Part shown: positions 22,920 through 32,416 of the stretch, piece by piece
Position numbering within the stretch: the stretch's first letter is position 1
How the letters are laid out: every line of letters starts with the position of its first letter
Source: Deltaproteobacteria bacterium
GTDB taxonomy: Bacteria > Desulfobacterota > BSN033 > UBA1163
Length of the DNA stretch: 64,000 bases
Assembly: GCA_020059605.1 (NCBI GenBank)
Contig: JAGVBT010000039.1
Location: 1-64,000 of the forward strand
Direction of reading: 5' to 3'
The notes under the pieces: model-generated
The model's input: the letters and a program-made list of their open reading frames with translations, nothing else
Told to the model about the DNA's origin: nothing
The model's database searches: none
Position numbers and translations under genes: made by a program

Positions 22920-24311
22920 TCAAATCACCTCAAGTCCAATCTCTCTCCATTCCTTTTTTCTCTTTTCGAATAAACTTTCATATTCATCCGTGGGACGAAT
23001 TTGATCCATCCGGTAGCATTCGTGAAACAATTTTCCGATGGGAGCCTCCGGAATATTTTTTTCGTAGCCTTCGATTAACTTCAAGGCAATCCGATTCGCT
23101 TCCTGTCGGCTAAGTCCCATCTTCGTCACCCAGTGCCCCACCTCAGCGTGGATCCGGGGTTCCATGCCGCTGCACCTCATTGGATGACGATTCTTTGCGA
23201 CCGCGGATGGATTGAGGTGCCACCCGGAGACGGTTGAGGTCAGAGAGTGAGCGCAGAGTTCATCGATGACCATCTCCGTGCATGGCCCCGACGCCATAAA
23301 GGCATTCGAGACAATCATGAGATGGGTATTCCTTGCCAAGGCCTGCCCGACCATGGAGATTAGCCAGAGCATCTCTCTCGTCGTGTTGCAAACGTAGTGG
23401 ATGTGAATTGGAAATGAATTGTGCCTCTCGGCAGAAAAACCAAGAAGGCCAAGAAAATGGTGTGCGACCAGGGCAATGGCTGTTCCCTCAGGACCGCCTG
23501 CATAACCTCCCATCAGGGGGCCATAAAGGGCTCCCAGGATGTAGGGAGATTGGCGAAGGAAAGCAACCTTTTTCAGGCGTTCGAAGTCCACTTTCATCTC
23601 CGCAATGGCTGCGACAAGCAACCCATCTCCCGGAAAGGCGCCGAACTTTTCCTGCGCCGAGGCAATGGTCGCATCCGTTTTTTCACCGGTGGATTGAAAG
23701 TTATGGATTCCGATATGGGGCCGTCCCGCCTGCCTTGCTGCTTCCCTCAACATCTGCGTATTCCAGATAGCGGCCTCCACTTCTACCGGAGATCCGGAGG
23801 TCACGGGAATCCCCTGATAACTGGTAATTAACGGGCCGGAAAAAGTGTCCGCAAGCGGCTCCTGTGCATAGCTTCGTGCGATCGGAAGAAACATTTCCTC
23901 GGGGACAGGGGTCCCCACGGCCGAGAAGAAACAGACAGGGTCTCTTGGGTCTTCCACCTTTCTTGGATAAACCGAAACGATCTCTTTTTCTCTGCCGTAG
24001 CGGACCTCCTGGGGAGCATGTTCCAATGCCCATGTGAGCTCCTCTTTTGAAAAGAGCATGACCCTCTGGGTATCCGTGCAATACACTCCCAAATCCAAAA
24101 AGAGATCAACCGCCGCCTGATACACTCGGTCTGCGAGGCCATCGTCTGATGGAATCACCGATTCAGGATGATAGCGGATCTCGTATTGTCTCATCAGGGC
24201 GGACACCTTTTTCCCCAATTTTTTATCGAAATCCGCCTCCTTCATCCCTTCTCCGGACTCCGCTCTTCTGATCACTTCCAAGAAATCGAAGAATGTCCCA
24301 TGATCTTTCAT
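22920..24311 (-). CDS. MtmB-family methylamine methyltransferase homologue lacking pyrrolysine
   Basis: A 463-residue TIM-barrel protein that I align, from memory, over its whole length with MtmB, the monomethylamine:corrinoid methyltransferase of methanogens (458 residues). Shared blocks: GVYCTDTQRV (75-84), EEMFLPIARSYA (138-149), QAGRPHIGI (194-202), MGGYAGGPEGT (267-277), HIHYVCNTTREML, SGPCTEM, SGMEPRIHAEV and APIGKLFHECY. Where MtmB has pyrrolysine 202 in GVOGPETS, this protein has H203 in GIHNFQST (codon CAT at 23703-23705). The frame has no internal amber. It overlaps the corrinoid-protein gene by 4 bases (ATGA) and abuts the HisC-like gene. The likely role is transfer of a methyl from an N-methylated substrate to cobalamin; the substrate is unknown. 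Confidence 0.85.
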   Translation of the reverse strand: MKDHGTFFDFLEVIRRAESGEGMKEADFDKKLGKKVSALMRQYEIRYHPESVIPSDDGLADRVYQAAVDLFLDLGVYCTDTQRVMLFSKEELTWALEHAPQEVRYGREKEIVSVYPRKVEDPRDPVCFFSAVGTPVPEEMFLPIARSYAQEPLADTFSGPLITSYQGIPVTSGSPVEVEAAIWNTQMLREAARQAGRPHIGIHNFQSTGEKTDATIASAQEKFGAFPGDGLLVAAIAEMKVDFERLKKVAFLRQSPYILGALYGPLMGGYAGGPEGTAIALVAHHFLGLLGFSAERHNSFPIHIHYVCNTTREMLWLISMVGQALARNTHLMIVSNAFMASGPCTEMVIDELCAHSLTSTVSGWHLNPSAVAKNRHPMRCSGMEPRIHAEVGHWVTKMGLSRQEANRIALKLIEGYEKNIPEAPIGKLFHECYRMDQIRPTDEYESLFEKRKKEWREIGLEVI

Positions 24312-24973
24312 GCTTCTTCTCCCTTCTCCTCAACTTGAAGACCCGCGAGTCTTTTAGCCACCCTGACAGCCTCCATCGCTGAGGCTCCATAACCGTCTGC
24401 CCCGATCTTTTTCGCCCATTCGGGGAGCACGGGAGCCCCTCCCAACATAATGTTGACGTTTGCCCTTAATCCGCTTTCCCGAAGGGCCTCGATCAATTTC
24501 GGCATATGGACCATCGTGGTCGTCATCAAAGCAGAAACGCCTACGATGTCCGGATGGAGTTCTTTCACTTTTTCAATGAAATTGAGAACAGGCACGTCTC
24601 TTCCAAGGTCATAGACTTTAAACCCATTGCTCTCGAGCATGATCTTGACAATATTTTTGCCGATATCGTGGACATCGCCCTGGATGGTTCCCAACAACAC
24701 AGTTTTTTTAGGCAGGTCTTCTTCCTGGCCGAGGAGATGTTGACGAAAGACCTCGACCCCTGCTGTCATGGCATCCGCAGAGATAATGACCTGTGGTAAA
24801 TAAATCTCCAACGTGTCAAAAAGCCTCCCGATCTCTTTCATCCCCTCAGCAAACCCCTTCTCAATGGCCTCCGTGGGGGGGACTCCCTTGGTTAAGGCCT
24901 CTTTCGCCAGGGAGACCGTTCGCTCCTCGTCCCCCTCGATCACCGCTTCCGCCATCGCTTTGAACAGGTCCAT
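24308..24973 (-). CDS. corrinoid (cobalamin-binding) methyl-carrier protein
   Basis: A 221-residue protein of the MtbC/MtmC/MttC type that carries the methyl group on cobalamin. A helical cap (about 1-85; FAEGMKEIGRLFDTLEIYLPQVIISADAM) is followed by a Rossmann B12 domain with the ligand motif GDVHDIGKNIV (H102), then SALMTTTM and MLGGAPV. It is the first gene of the minus-strand group, and its stop overlaps the methyltransferase start, so the two form a stoichiometric pair. No reductive activator (RamA type) or methylcobalamin:tetrahydrofolate methyltransferase lies in the window; they must be elsewhere. Confidence 0.93.
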   Translation of the reverse strand: MDLFKAMAEAVIEGDEERTVSLAKEALTKGVPPTEAIEKGFAEGMKEIGRLFDTLEIYLPQVIISADAMTAGVEVFRQHLLGQEEDLPKKTVLLGTIQGDVHDIGKNIVKIMLESNGFKVYDLGRDVPVLNFIEKVKELHPDIVGVSALMTTTMVHMPKLIEALRESGLRANVNIMLGGAPVLPEWAKKIGADGYGASAMEAVRVAKRLAGLQVEEKGEEA

Positions 24974-25354
24974 GAAATCTTCCTTCCTCCGTCGCCGTCG
25001 CTCAACCTTGAGTTTTCCTTGCCAATTTAAATGGAAAATGGAAAAAATTCAAGGCAGTTCCCGACCCTTCTCCTGAAATGAAAGAGAATTTTGAAAAAGT
25101 TTAACAATCTCAGAAATTCTGCTTCATCCCTTTTTTTAATCTGTGTCACCGGGAGAACGTCTGGTTTTTTTCAAGAATTCTCTTAAAAAGGATTGACAAA
25201 ACGGAGAGAACATAATAAACGATAATGTGGTCAACCCCGTTAGGAAGCCTTCTGCTCTTGAACGGGGTAAACGGAGGATGAAGGGAGGGATGCCACTTCT
25301 TCTGATGAAACGGTGGGTTAACAGAAATCAATTTTCGAAAAGGAGGAGGTACAT
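24974..25354. promoter_or_regulatory. divergent control region of methyltransferase and TRAP genes
   Basis: This 381-base gap separates the corrinoid-protein gene (minus) from the TRAP genes (plus). On plus, TTGACA at 25193-25198 with a weak -10 (taaacg, 17-base spacer, at 25216-25221) could drive the transporter. Downstream, an 8-bp inverted repeat accccgtt/aacggggt (25234-25241 and 25261-25268, 19-base loop) lies in the presumed leader. No cobalamin riboswitch core was recognised. Confidence 0.5.
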
Positions 25355-26404
25355 ATGCCAAAGGGGAAGTTAATGACTAAAATCAGTATCTTTGTATTGG
25401 GGGTGTTCACGTTCATCGGATTATTGGGATCTCCATCATGGGCTTCCACCATCACCATCAAATTCGCCCATGGCATGCCCCCGGATGAGGAGGAAGCGCT
25501 TCATCGAGGCGTCGTTGTTTTCAAGAAGATGGTCGAGCAGAGGACGGCTGGAAGAGTCAAAGTGGACATCTATCCTGCCAATCAGCTGGGAAAAGAAAGG
25601 GAGCAGTTTGAAGGCGTCAAATTGGGGACGATAGAAATGTGCATGATCGCTGAGGGCCCCATGGCCGGATTCTTCCCTGAAATCATGGTGGTTGGAATTC
25701 CTTATCTTTATGCAAACGAAATTACCGCTTGGAGATCCCTGGACGGCTCTTTTGGAAAAGCCCTCTTCGAGGAGATGAGGAAAAAAACAGGGGTAAGGGC
25801 CCTGGGTATCGGAGAAAACGGGTTCAGAAATTTCACCAATCGTGCCAGACCCATCAAATCCCCGGATGATATGAGAGGTTTGAAGATCAGGACCATGGAG
25901 AATCCTGCTCACATGGCCATGGTGAGGGCGTTAGGAGCGAGCCCCACCCCCATCGCCTGGGGAGAAGTCTACATGGCACTTCAGCAGGGAGTGGTAGATG
26001 GGCAGGAGAATCCCGTCTCAGTCATTGAGGTTGCAAAATTTAATGAGGTCCAGAAATATCTGACCCTGGATGGCCATGTTTATAGCATCCTCCCCATCCT
26101 CATCAACGATAAATTCTTTATGTCCCTCCCTCCGGACATTCAGAAAATCATTTTGGATGTCGCAAAGACGGCCACAACGGTGCAGAGAGGGCAAAATGTC
26201 AAGAAGGTCTATGATGGGGTGAAGAGCCTTCAAGATAAGGGGATGGAGGTTTACTCCCCTAACGAAAAAGAGCTCCAGATGTTCAGAGATAGATCTCAAA
26301 AACCAGTGCTCGAATTTCTGGATAAAACATTTACAGAAAAGAAGATTGATAAGAAATGGATCGAAATGGCCCGCCAATCGGCGACGGCTTCGGAAAAGGA
26401 TTAA
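25355..26404 (+). CDS. dctP: TRAP transporter substrate-binding protein, DctP family
   Basis: A 349-residue periplasmic binding protein, start with AAGGAGGAG upstream. A signal peptide spans about 1-30 (FVLGVFTFIGLLGSPSWA), and the mature chain begins STITIKFAHGMPPDEEEALHRG. The family ligand-site regions GIGENGFRNFTNRARPIKSPDDMRGLKIRTM (with the carboxylate-binding Arg) and GVVDGQENP are present. DctP proteins bind organic acids and other small carboxylates, including amino-acid derivatives. Divergent placement from the methyltransferase genes suggests it imports their substrate; this is inference. Confidence 0.92.
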   Translation: MPKGKLMTKISIFVLGVFTFIGLLGSPSWASTITIKFAHGMPPDEEEALHRGVVVFKKMVEQRTAGRVKVDIYPANQLGKEREQFEGVKLGTIEMCMIAEGPMAGFFPEIMVVGIPYLYANEITAWRSLDGSFGKALFEEMRKKTGVRALGIGENGFRNFTNRARPIKSPDDMRGLKIRTMENPAHMAMVRALGASPTPIAWGEVYMALQQGVVDGQENPVSVIEVAKFNEVQKYLTLDGHVYSILPILINDKFFMSLPPDIQKIILDVAKTATTVQRGQNVKKVYDGVKSLQDKGMEVYSPNEKELQMFRDRSQKPVLEFLDKTFTEKKIDKKWIEMARQSATASEKD

Positions 26405-26411
26405 GTATTTG

Positions 26412-26455
26412 AAAATCCCCCATGTCCCCTTTGGAAAGGGGATATGGGGGATTTT
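26412..26455 (+). terminator. long hairpin between dctP and dctQ
   Basis: Arms of 21 bases (26412-26432 and 26435-26455), beginning aaaatccccc and ending gggggatttt, pair with a single G-T wobble and are followed by more T. It probably causes partial termination, giving more binding protein than membrane subunits. The sequence also belongs to a repeat type whose minus-strand translation contains NPPYPLSKGD. Confidence 0.7.
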
Positions 26456-26472
26456 TTAGGAGAGACAGTGAC

Positions 26473-26955
26473 GTGAAGGGCCTTAAGCAATTCTCTGCAA
26501 AAGTGAGCCGCATGGCTGAGAAGCTTGTCCAGGCTGCCCTCGTTGCAATGGTCGCCGTGATGACGGTCACTATCATCCTGCAGGTCTTTATGCGATATCT
26601 TTTTCTCTACTCTTTGTCCTGGTCGGAAGAGGTAGCACGATACCTGATGATCTGGGTTGCTTTTTTAGGGGCCAGTCTTGCTTTAAAATATGGGTTTCAT
26701 ATCGGCGTCGAATTTGTGATCACAAGGATTCCGGAGAAGACAAGGGCTCGGGTCAATCTGGTGGCTAAACTCTCCATCCTTGTTTTTTTAATCTTTTTCA
26801 CCGTCGGAGGCTTCCAGGTTGCTTGGGCCGTACGGGACCAGGATTCCCCCGCCCTTCTCTTCTCGATGGGTTATGCCTACCTGTCCGCCCCGGTCGGAGG
26901 GGTCTTCATGGTGATCCAATTGTTAAACTCTTTGGTGGAAGACTGGGTAAAATAA
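26473..26955 (+). CDS. dctQ: TRAP transporter small permease, DctQ family
   Basis: A 160-residue protein with four hydrophobic segments, the small membrane subunit that pairs with DctM. The frame is open further up, but those codons lie in the dctP-dctQ hairpin; GTG at 26473 has AGGAGAG eight bases upstream. The motif FLYSLSWSEEVARYLMIWVAFLGASLALKYGFHIGVEF (about 50-87) is the DctQ signature with the conserved WxEE. dctM follows 10 bases downstream. Confidence 0.88.
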   Translation: MKGLKQFSAKVSRMAEKLVQAALVAMVAVMTVTIILQVFMRYLFLYSLSWSEEVARYLMIWVAFLGASLALKYGFHIGVEFVITRIPEKTRARVNLVAKLSILVFLIFFTVGGFQVAWAVRDQDSPALLFSMGYAYLSAPVGGVFMVIQLLNSLVEDWVK

Positions 26956-26965
26956 GGTAAAGGCT

Positions 26966-28255
26966 ATGGTCCTTCTCGTCTTAGGGTCTGTTTTCACGGT
27001 CAGTTTGCTTATTGGAATCCCGATTGCCTTCTGCCTGGGTCTATGTTCTCTTGCCGTGGTTTTATACACGGGGGACTATTCGATTGTTCTCATCGCCCAA
27101 AAAATATTCAATGGAATGGATATGTTTTCTTTGATGGCCATCCCTCTGTTTATCTTATCGGGTGACCTGATGAATTTAGGAGGGGTGACAGATCGGCTTA
27201 TCAAATTTTCAAATCTCTTGGTCGGGCATATCCGGGGAGGTCTTGCCCATACTCTGGTCGTGGCGGAAATGTTTCTGTCAGGGATTACGGGATCAGCCGT
27301 CGCAGACGCCTCGGCTCTGGGAACGGTCCTGATTCCTTCCATGGTCAAGGAAGGATATGATGTCGAATTTTCCACTGCCATCTTGGCAACGGCCGCTACC
27401 GCAGGGCCCATCATCCCGCCAAGCATCACCATGGTGGTTTATGGGGTGACCATGGGAGTGTCCATCGGCGGGCTTTTCCTTGCAGGAATGATTCCGGGCA
27501 TCATTATGGGACTCGCCATGATGGCCATGGCCTATTACTTTGCACGGAAGAGAAACTATCCGCGAAATGAAAGAAGGGCAAGTCTTCGTCAGATTATCAA
27601 AGGAAGCCGGGAGGCCATCGCCGCTCTCGTCCTTCCCGTCATTATCCTGGGTGGCATCATGTCCGGTGTTTTTACGGCCACCGAGGCGGCCGCGATTGCC
27701 GTCTTCTTCGCCTTCATCTTCGGTTTCTTCGTCTTTAAAACGCTGAAGGTCAAAGACGTTCCAAAAATCCTGATCAACTGCGCTATCACCAGCTCCGTCA
27801 TCATGTTTATCATCGGGACGGCCAATATTGCCCTCTGGTTCCTGGCGACCCAGCAGGTCCCCGCAAAGGTGGCCTCCTTTTTCCTTTCAATTTCAAACAA
27901 CCCTTATGTCCTGATGTTGATTGTCAATATTCTCCTCCTCATCACCGGATGTTTTCTGGAAACGGGAGCCGCCATCATCCTCTTTGCCCCGATCTTGGCT
28001 CCGATCCTGATCAATGCGGGATTCCACCCCCTTCATGTAGGGTTTATCTTTGTTTTCAACCTGGTGATCGGAATGATCACTCCTCCTTTGGGCATCTGCC
28101 TTTTCGTAGGTTGCACGATTGCCCGGATCTCCATCGAACGCCTCTCAAGAGCGATCTGGCCCTTTGTCCTGATCTTGATCGCTGTCCTCTTGATCTTCAG
28201 CTATTTCCCGAGTATTGCGATGATTGTTCCCCGGATATTCAAAATAGGGGTGTAG
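26966..28255 (+). CDS. dctM: TRAP transporter large permease, DctM family
   Basis: A 429-residue membrane protein with about twelve hydrophobic segments, the sodium-driven transport subunit. Typical DctM parts: FNGMDMFSLMAIPLFILSGDLMN (about 48-70), EMFLSGITGSAVADASALGTVLIPSM, ATAAGPIIPPSITMVVYG and, near the end, TPPLGICLFVGCTIA. It completes a separate three-gene TRAP system (P-Q-M). The gene ends six bases before the end of the convergent hutH. Confidence 0.93.
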   Translation: MVLLVLGSVFTVSLLIGIPIAFCLGLCSLAVVLYTGDYSIVLIAQKIFNGMDMFSLMAIPLFILSGDLMNLGGVTDRLIKFSNLLVGHIRGGLAHTLVVAEMFLSGITGSAVADASALGTVLIPSMVKEGYDVEFSTAILATAATAGPIIPPSITMVVYGVTMGVSIGGLFLAGMIPGIIMGLAMMAMAYYFARKRNYPRNERRASLRQIIKGSREAIAALVLPVIILGGIMSGVFTATEAAAIAVFFAFIFGFFVFKTLKVKDVPKILINCAITSSVIMFIIGTANIALWFLATQQVPAKVASFFLSISNNPYVLMLIVNILLLITGCFLETGAAIILFAPILAPILINAGFHPLHVGFIFVFNLVIGMITPPLGICLFVGCTIARISIERLSRAIWPFVLILIAVLLIFSYFPSIAMIVPRIFKIGV

Positions 28256-28261
28256 AGGGCA

Positions 28262-29791
28262 CTATCCAAGTTTTCCTGAGGCCTTTTCAACGCGATGGAG
28301 GAGTTCTCCGGATTCGATCAAAAGCTGAATTTTTTTGATATCCTCACTGAACCGTCGATCTCCTTTAATCGGAGGAACTTTCTCCCGGACAAGACGATAG
28401 GCTTCTTTAATTCCAATTCCAGGCCGAAGGGGCAGTAAAAATTCAAGACCCTGCGTGGCACATAGCAATTCCATCGCCAGGATATGCTCAACATTTCTAA
28501 CAATATCTCTCCCTTTTCTGGCGGCAATCGTTCCCATCGAGACATGGTCCTCCTTATCCGCGGAGGTAGGAATGGAATCAACGCTGGCCGGGTGGGCGAG
28601 GACCTTATTTTCAGAGGCCAGGGCGGCCGCACTGACCTGAACCATCATCAGTCCGGAATGGAGCCCTCCCTCGTTCGTGAGAAAAGCGGGCAGTCCGGAC
28701 AGCGCCGGATTGATCAGCTTCTCAATCCTCCTCTCCGAGATCCCTCCCAGCTCGGAGATGACGATCCCCAGGAGGTCCATGGCAAAGGCAACCGGTTCTC
28801 CATGGAAATTCCCGCAATTGAGGATCTTCCCTTTTTCGGCGAAGATGAGAGGATTGTCCGTGGCCGAATTGACTTCAATCTCGAGCGTCTTGCGGACGAA
28901 TGCAAGACCATCCCTGACCGCCCCGTGAACCTGTGGAATGCATCTCAGGGAATAGGCATCCTGGATTTTGGGGCAAAATTTATGGGATGCGGCGATCTCA
29001 TCCTTTCGACCCAGTTTCTGAAAATTCTTCGAAACGGCAAATGGCCCCGGGAAAGGCCTGACTTTATCGATATCAAAATCAAACGCCTTGAAACTTCCTT
29101 TCAGAGCATCTAACGTGCAGGTCCCCACGATATCCGCCACTTTGCAGAGTCGTTCCGCCCTGAGGAGAGCGAGAAGACCCACCGCCGTCATAACCTGTGT
29201 GCCATTAATCAATGCAAGACCTTCTTTTGCTTTCAGCGTAAGCGTCGGGATACCCGCCTTCTCCATGGCCTTTTTCCCTGACATTCGTTTTCCATGATAG
29301 ATGGCTTCTCCCTCGCCTATCAGAACCGATGCGAGATGGGCAAGGGGCGCCAGATCGCCGCTTGCGCCTACGGAGCCCTGTTCCGGAATCAGGGGGTGGA
29401 CTCCCCGATCGAGCATTTGAACAAGCGTTTCCAGGACCTCCATTCGGGTTCCGGAATAGCCCATGGCAAGCACATTGGCCCTGAGAAGCATAATCGCCCT
29501 GGTGGTCGCCTCATCGAAATAGGGGCCTACTCCAACCGAATGGCTCCTGATGAGATTCCTCTGGAGGGCTTCAATCTGGGAGTGATCGATCACCTGGTCC
29601 GAGAGCAGACCGAATCCTGTGGTCACCCCGTAGATCTTCTCCCCCTGTTCAAGAGCCTCCTCAACAAAATCCCTTGAGCGCTTCATCCTTTTGTTGACGG
29701 AAGGGGGAATCTTCACCGTGGCTCTTCCCTCTGCCACTTCCGCCACATTTTCCAGGGAGAGATGCTTCCCGTCCAGGACAACCGTTCTCAT
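28262..29791 (-). CDS. hutH: histidine ammonia-lyase
   Basis: A 509-residue enzyme that removes ammonia from L-histidine to give urocanate, the first step of the hut pathway. The self-forming MIO cofactor tripeptide Ala-Ser-Gly is in [14 protein letters not shown] (about residues 139-152), and [18 protein letters not shown] and [26 protein letters not shown] mark the HAL family. Residues after VQVSAA favour histidine over phenylalanine or tyrosine, but the best evidence is the neighbouring urocanase. ATG at 29791 has GGAG close by; GTG at 29797 is an alternative. It lies 131 bases after hutU on the same strand. Confidence 0.94.
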   Translation of the reverse strand: MRTVVLDGKHLSLENVAEVAEGRATVKIPPSVNKRMKRSRDFVEEALEQGEKIYGVTTGFGLLSDQVIDHSQIEALQRNLIRSHSVGVGPYFDEATTRAIMLLRANVLAMGYSGTRMEVLETLVQMLDRGVHPLIPEQGSVGASGDLAPLAHLASVLIGEGEAIYHGKRMSGKKAMEKAGIPTLTLKAKEGLALINGTQVMTAVGLLALLRAERLCKVADIVGTCTLDALKGSFKAFDFDIDKVRPFPGPFAVSKNFQKLGRKDEIAASHKFCPKIQDAYSLRCIPQVHGAVRDGLAFVRKTLEIEVNSATDNPLIFAEKGKILNCGNFHGEPVAFAMDLLGIVISELGGISERRIEKLINPALSGLPAFLTNEGGLHSGLMMVQVSAAALASENKVLAHPASVDSIPTSADKEDHVSMGTIAARKGRDIVRNVEHILAMELLCATQGLEFLLPLRPGIGIKEAYRLVREKVPPIKGDRRFSEDIKKIQLLIESGELLHRVEKASGKLG

Positions 29792-29922
29792 ACTCACTCC
29801 GTCTGGAACAATGGAATGATAGAATATTGGAAGAATGGGTTTAAAAAAGAAAAAGGGGATGGCTTCTTTGTTGCTTTTGAACGATCGCTATTCCAATATT
29901 CCAGTATTCCACTGCTCCTCAT

Positions 29923-31650
29923 TTATGAATCTTCCCTCTGATAGATCGTCACGCCCGGGATTTTGATCCCTTTCCCTTTGGCCGTCTCAATCGCTCTCTC
30001 ATATCCCGCATCCGTATGGCGCATGACGCCCGTCCCGGGATCGGTCGTCAATACCCTCAGCAATCTTCTCTCCGCATCCCCTGTCCCGTCGGCCACCACG
30101 ACCATCCCCGCATGGATGGAATAGCCGATCCCCACTCCTCCTCCGTGATGCACGGATACCCAGGTCGCTCCGGCAGCCACATTGAGAAGGGCATTTAAAA
30201 TCGGCCAGTCGGCAATGGCGTCGCTTCCATCTTTCATTCCTTCTGTTTCGCGGTAAGGTGAAGCCACTGAACCGCTGTCGAGATGGTCCCTTCCGATCAC
30301 AATGGGCGCCCTTAATTCCCCTCTTGCAACCATATCATTAAAAACCTTTCCGATCCTTGCCCTTTGGCCGTACCCCAGCCAGCAAATCCTTGCCGGAAGC
30401 CCCTGAAATGTTACCTTCTCCCTGGCCAGCCGGATCCACCGGGCGAGGGAAAAGTCGTCCGGAAATTCCTTTAAAATGGCTTCATCTGTTCTGTAAATAT
30501 CTTCGGGTTCCCCGGACAGGGCCGCCCACCGGAAAGGCCCCTTCCCTTCACAGAAGAGAGGACGGATAAAGGCGGGGACGAATCCTGGATAGCTAAAGGC
30601 ATCTTTTACCCCGGCCTGAAAGGCCTGAGCCCGGATGTTATTGCCGTAGTCAAAAACGATCGAACCCTTCTTCTGCAACTCGATCATGGCCCGTACATGA
30701 ACGGCCATCGACGCCATGGCCTGGCGAATATATTCCCCGGGATCTTTCCTGCGAAGTTGAATCGCTTCATCAAGGCCCACCCCGGCGGGAACATATCCGT
30801 TCAGGGCATCATGGGCCGAGGTCTGGTCGGTTACCAAGTCCGGGACAATCCCCCTCTTTACGATCTCAGGAAGAACCTCCGCCGCATTTCCCAACAGGCC
30901 GATCGATTGGGGAATCCCCTTCTCTTTTGCGCCGAGGGCCAGGATCAGCGCATCCTCCAACCGGTCCGCCATCACGTCGAGGTATCCTGTTTCGAGACGC
31001 CGTTTGATTCTGCCGGGGTCCACTTCTACGCCCAGAAAGACTCCTTCATTCATCGTGGCGGCCAGGGGCTGGGCGCCTCCCATTCCTCCAAGGCCTGCGG
31101 AAAGGGTGAGCCTCCCCCTGAGAGAGCCTCCGAAATGCTTTCTGGCGGCAGAGGCAAAGGTCTCATAAGTCCCCTGGAGAATCCCCTGGGTTCCGATATA
31201 GATCCAGCTTCCTGCCGTCATCTGGCCATACATGGTGAGTCCCAGTTCTTCGAGCTCCCGGAATTTTTCCCAGTTGGCCCAGTTGGGAACGAGCATCGAA
31301 TTGGAGATCAGGACTCTTGGCGCATCCGAATGGGTCTTGAAGATGCCGACGGGCTTCCCCGATTGGACGAGCAATGTCTCGTCATTTTCTAAATTCGTCA
31401 GGCATTTCACCAATTGATGGTATGCCTCCCAGTTCCGGGCGGCCTTCCCGGATCCCCCATAGACAATCAGTTCTGCGGGTTTCTCGGCAACCTCCGGATC
31501 GAGGTTATTCATCAGCATCCTTAAGGCCGCCTCCGTCTGCCAGTTCTTGCAGGTAAGCTTTGATCCGCGCGGCGCTTTGATTCCCACCTGGACCCCGGCC
31601 AGGGTTTCGACTTTTTCTTCAACCTTTACCTTTACCTTTTTCTTTTCCAT
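29923..31650 (-). CDS. hutU: urocanate hydratase
   Basis: A 575-residue NAD-dependent enzyme that converts urocanate to 4-imidazolone-5-propionate. The start at 31650 follows GAGGAG; the longer frame overlaps the ABC ATPase gene. Family blocks: [29 protein letters not shown] (about 20-48), [39 protein letters not shown] (NAD site), DQTSAHD and [21 protein letters not shown] near the catalytic Cys. An Lys/Val-rich 15-residue N-terminal leader is unusual. It lies downstream of livF and upstream of hutH in one minus-strand run. Confidence 0.95.
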   Translation of the reverse strand: MEKKKVKVKVEEKVETLAGVQVGIKAPRGSKLTCKNWQTEAALRMLMNNLDPEVAEKPAELIVYGGSGKAARNWEAYHQLVKCLTNLENDETLLVQSGKPVGIFKTHSDAPRVLISNSMLVPNWANWEKFRELEELGLTMYGQMTAGSWIYIGTQGILQGTYETFASAARKHFGGSLRGRLTLSAGLGGMGGAQPLAATMNEGVFLGVEVDPGRIKRRLETGYLDVMADRLEDALILALGAKEKGIPQSIGLLGNAAEVLPEIVKRGIVPDLVTDQTSAHDALNGYVPAGVGLDEAIQLRRKDPGEYIRQAMASMAVHVRAMIELQKKGSIVFDYGNNIRAQAFQAGVKDAFSYPGFVPAFIRPLFCEGKGPFRWAALSGEPEDIYRTDEAILKEFPDDFSLARWIRLAREKVTFQGLPARICWLGYGQRARIGKVFNDMVARGELRAPIVIGRDHLDSGSVASPYRETEGMKDGSDAIADWPILNALLNVAAGATWVSVHHGGGVGIGYSIHAGMVVVADGTGDAERRLLRVLTTDPGTGVMRHTDAGYERAIETAKGKGIKIPGVTIYQREDS

Positions 31651-31708
31651 GATTCTCCTCGATCGCAAACGGCAGTCCTCGGCACGCGATGGACCGTCTT
31701 CTCTTTCT

Positions 31709-32416
31709 CTAAGCTCCGCCCAGGTAGGCTTTTTTGACCAGGGGATCATGCGCGAGATTCCGGCTGGTATCGTTTAAGACGATTTCGCCGGTTTCGAGGA
31801 CATATCCTCGGTCTGCCGCCTGCAAGGCCTTTCGGGCGTTCTGCTCGACGAGCAGGATGGTCACTCCCTGCCGGTGCAGATTCTGGATGACTTTGAAGGT
31901 CTCTTCCACATAAATGGGCATCAAACCCAGGGATATCTCATCCATCAGGATCAGTCGGGGCCTGGACATCAATGCCCTGCCGATGGCCAGCATCTGCTGC
32001 TCCCCGCCGCTGAGGGTCTTTCCCACCTGATCCTGTCTCTCCCTCAACCTGGGAAAGAGTTTGAAGGCCTCTTCCATGCCTGCATCGATCGTCTTTCGAT
32101 CCTGCTGTGTGTAGGCTCCCATGAGGAGGTTTTCGGTCACGGTGAGGTCGGGAAAAATTTTTCGGCCTTCGGGCACGAGACTGATCCCCAAAAGGGCGCG
32201 TTGATGCGCAGGGGTGGCGCTGATATCCCTTCCCTTGAAAAGGATTTCTCCCCTGCGGCATTTGACCAGACCCATCACCGTCCTCAGAATTGTGCTCTTT
32301 CCCGCTCCGTTTGCACCGATGATCGTCACCAATTCTCCCTCATGGACTGTGAACCCGATCCCTTTCAGAGCCAGGAATTCCCCGTAAGAGACTTCGAGCC
32401 CGCGCACCTCCAGCAT
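31709..32416 (-). CDS. livF: branched-chain-amino-acid-type ABC ATPase (LivF)
   Basis: A 235-residue importer ATPase. Walker [10 protein letters not shown] (about 34-42), signature LSGGEQQM, Walker B LILMDEI with S-L-G-L and a terminal YLGGA, all typical of LivF. It pairs with LivG on the inner face of the LivHM channel. The livG stop and livF start are directly adjacent. Followed by hutU after 58 bases, so the transporter is probably expressed with hutU-hutH. Confidence 0.92.
   Translation of the reverse strand: MLEVRGLEVSYGEFLALKGIGFTVHEGELVTIIGANGAGKSTILRTVMGLVKCRRGEILFKGRDISATPAHQRALLGISLVPEGRKIFPDLTVTENLLMGAYTQQDRKTIDAGMEEAFKLFPRLRERQDQVGKTLSGGEQQMLAIGRALMSRPRLILMDEISLGLMPIYVEETFKVIQNLHRQGVTILLVEQNARKALQAADRGYVLETGEIVLNDTSRNLAHDPLVKKAYLGGA

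Noticed and set aside
22920-24311. Pyrrolysine readthrough gene
   Set aside because: Because of the MtmB similarity I looked for an in-frame amber codon; none exists and no pylTSBCD gene or tRNA-Pyl was seen in the window.
24974-25354. Cobalamin riboswitch before the corrinoid-protein gene
   Set aside because: No B12-box-like core was found; only a short inverted repeat on the other side of the gap.
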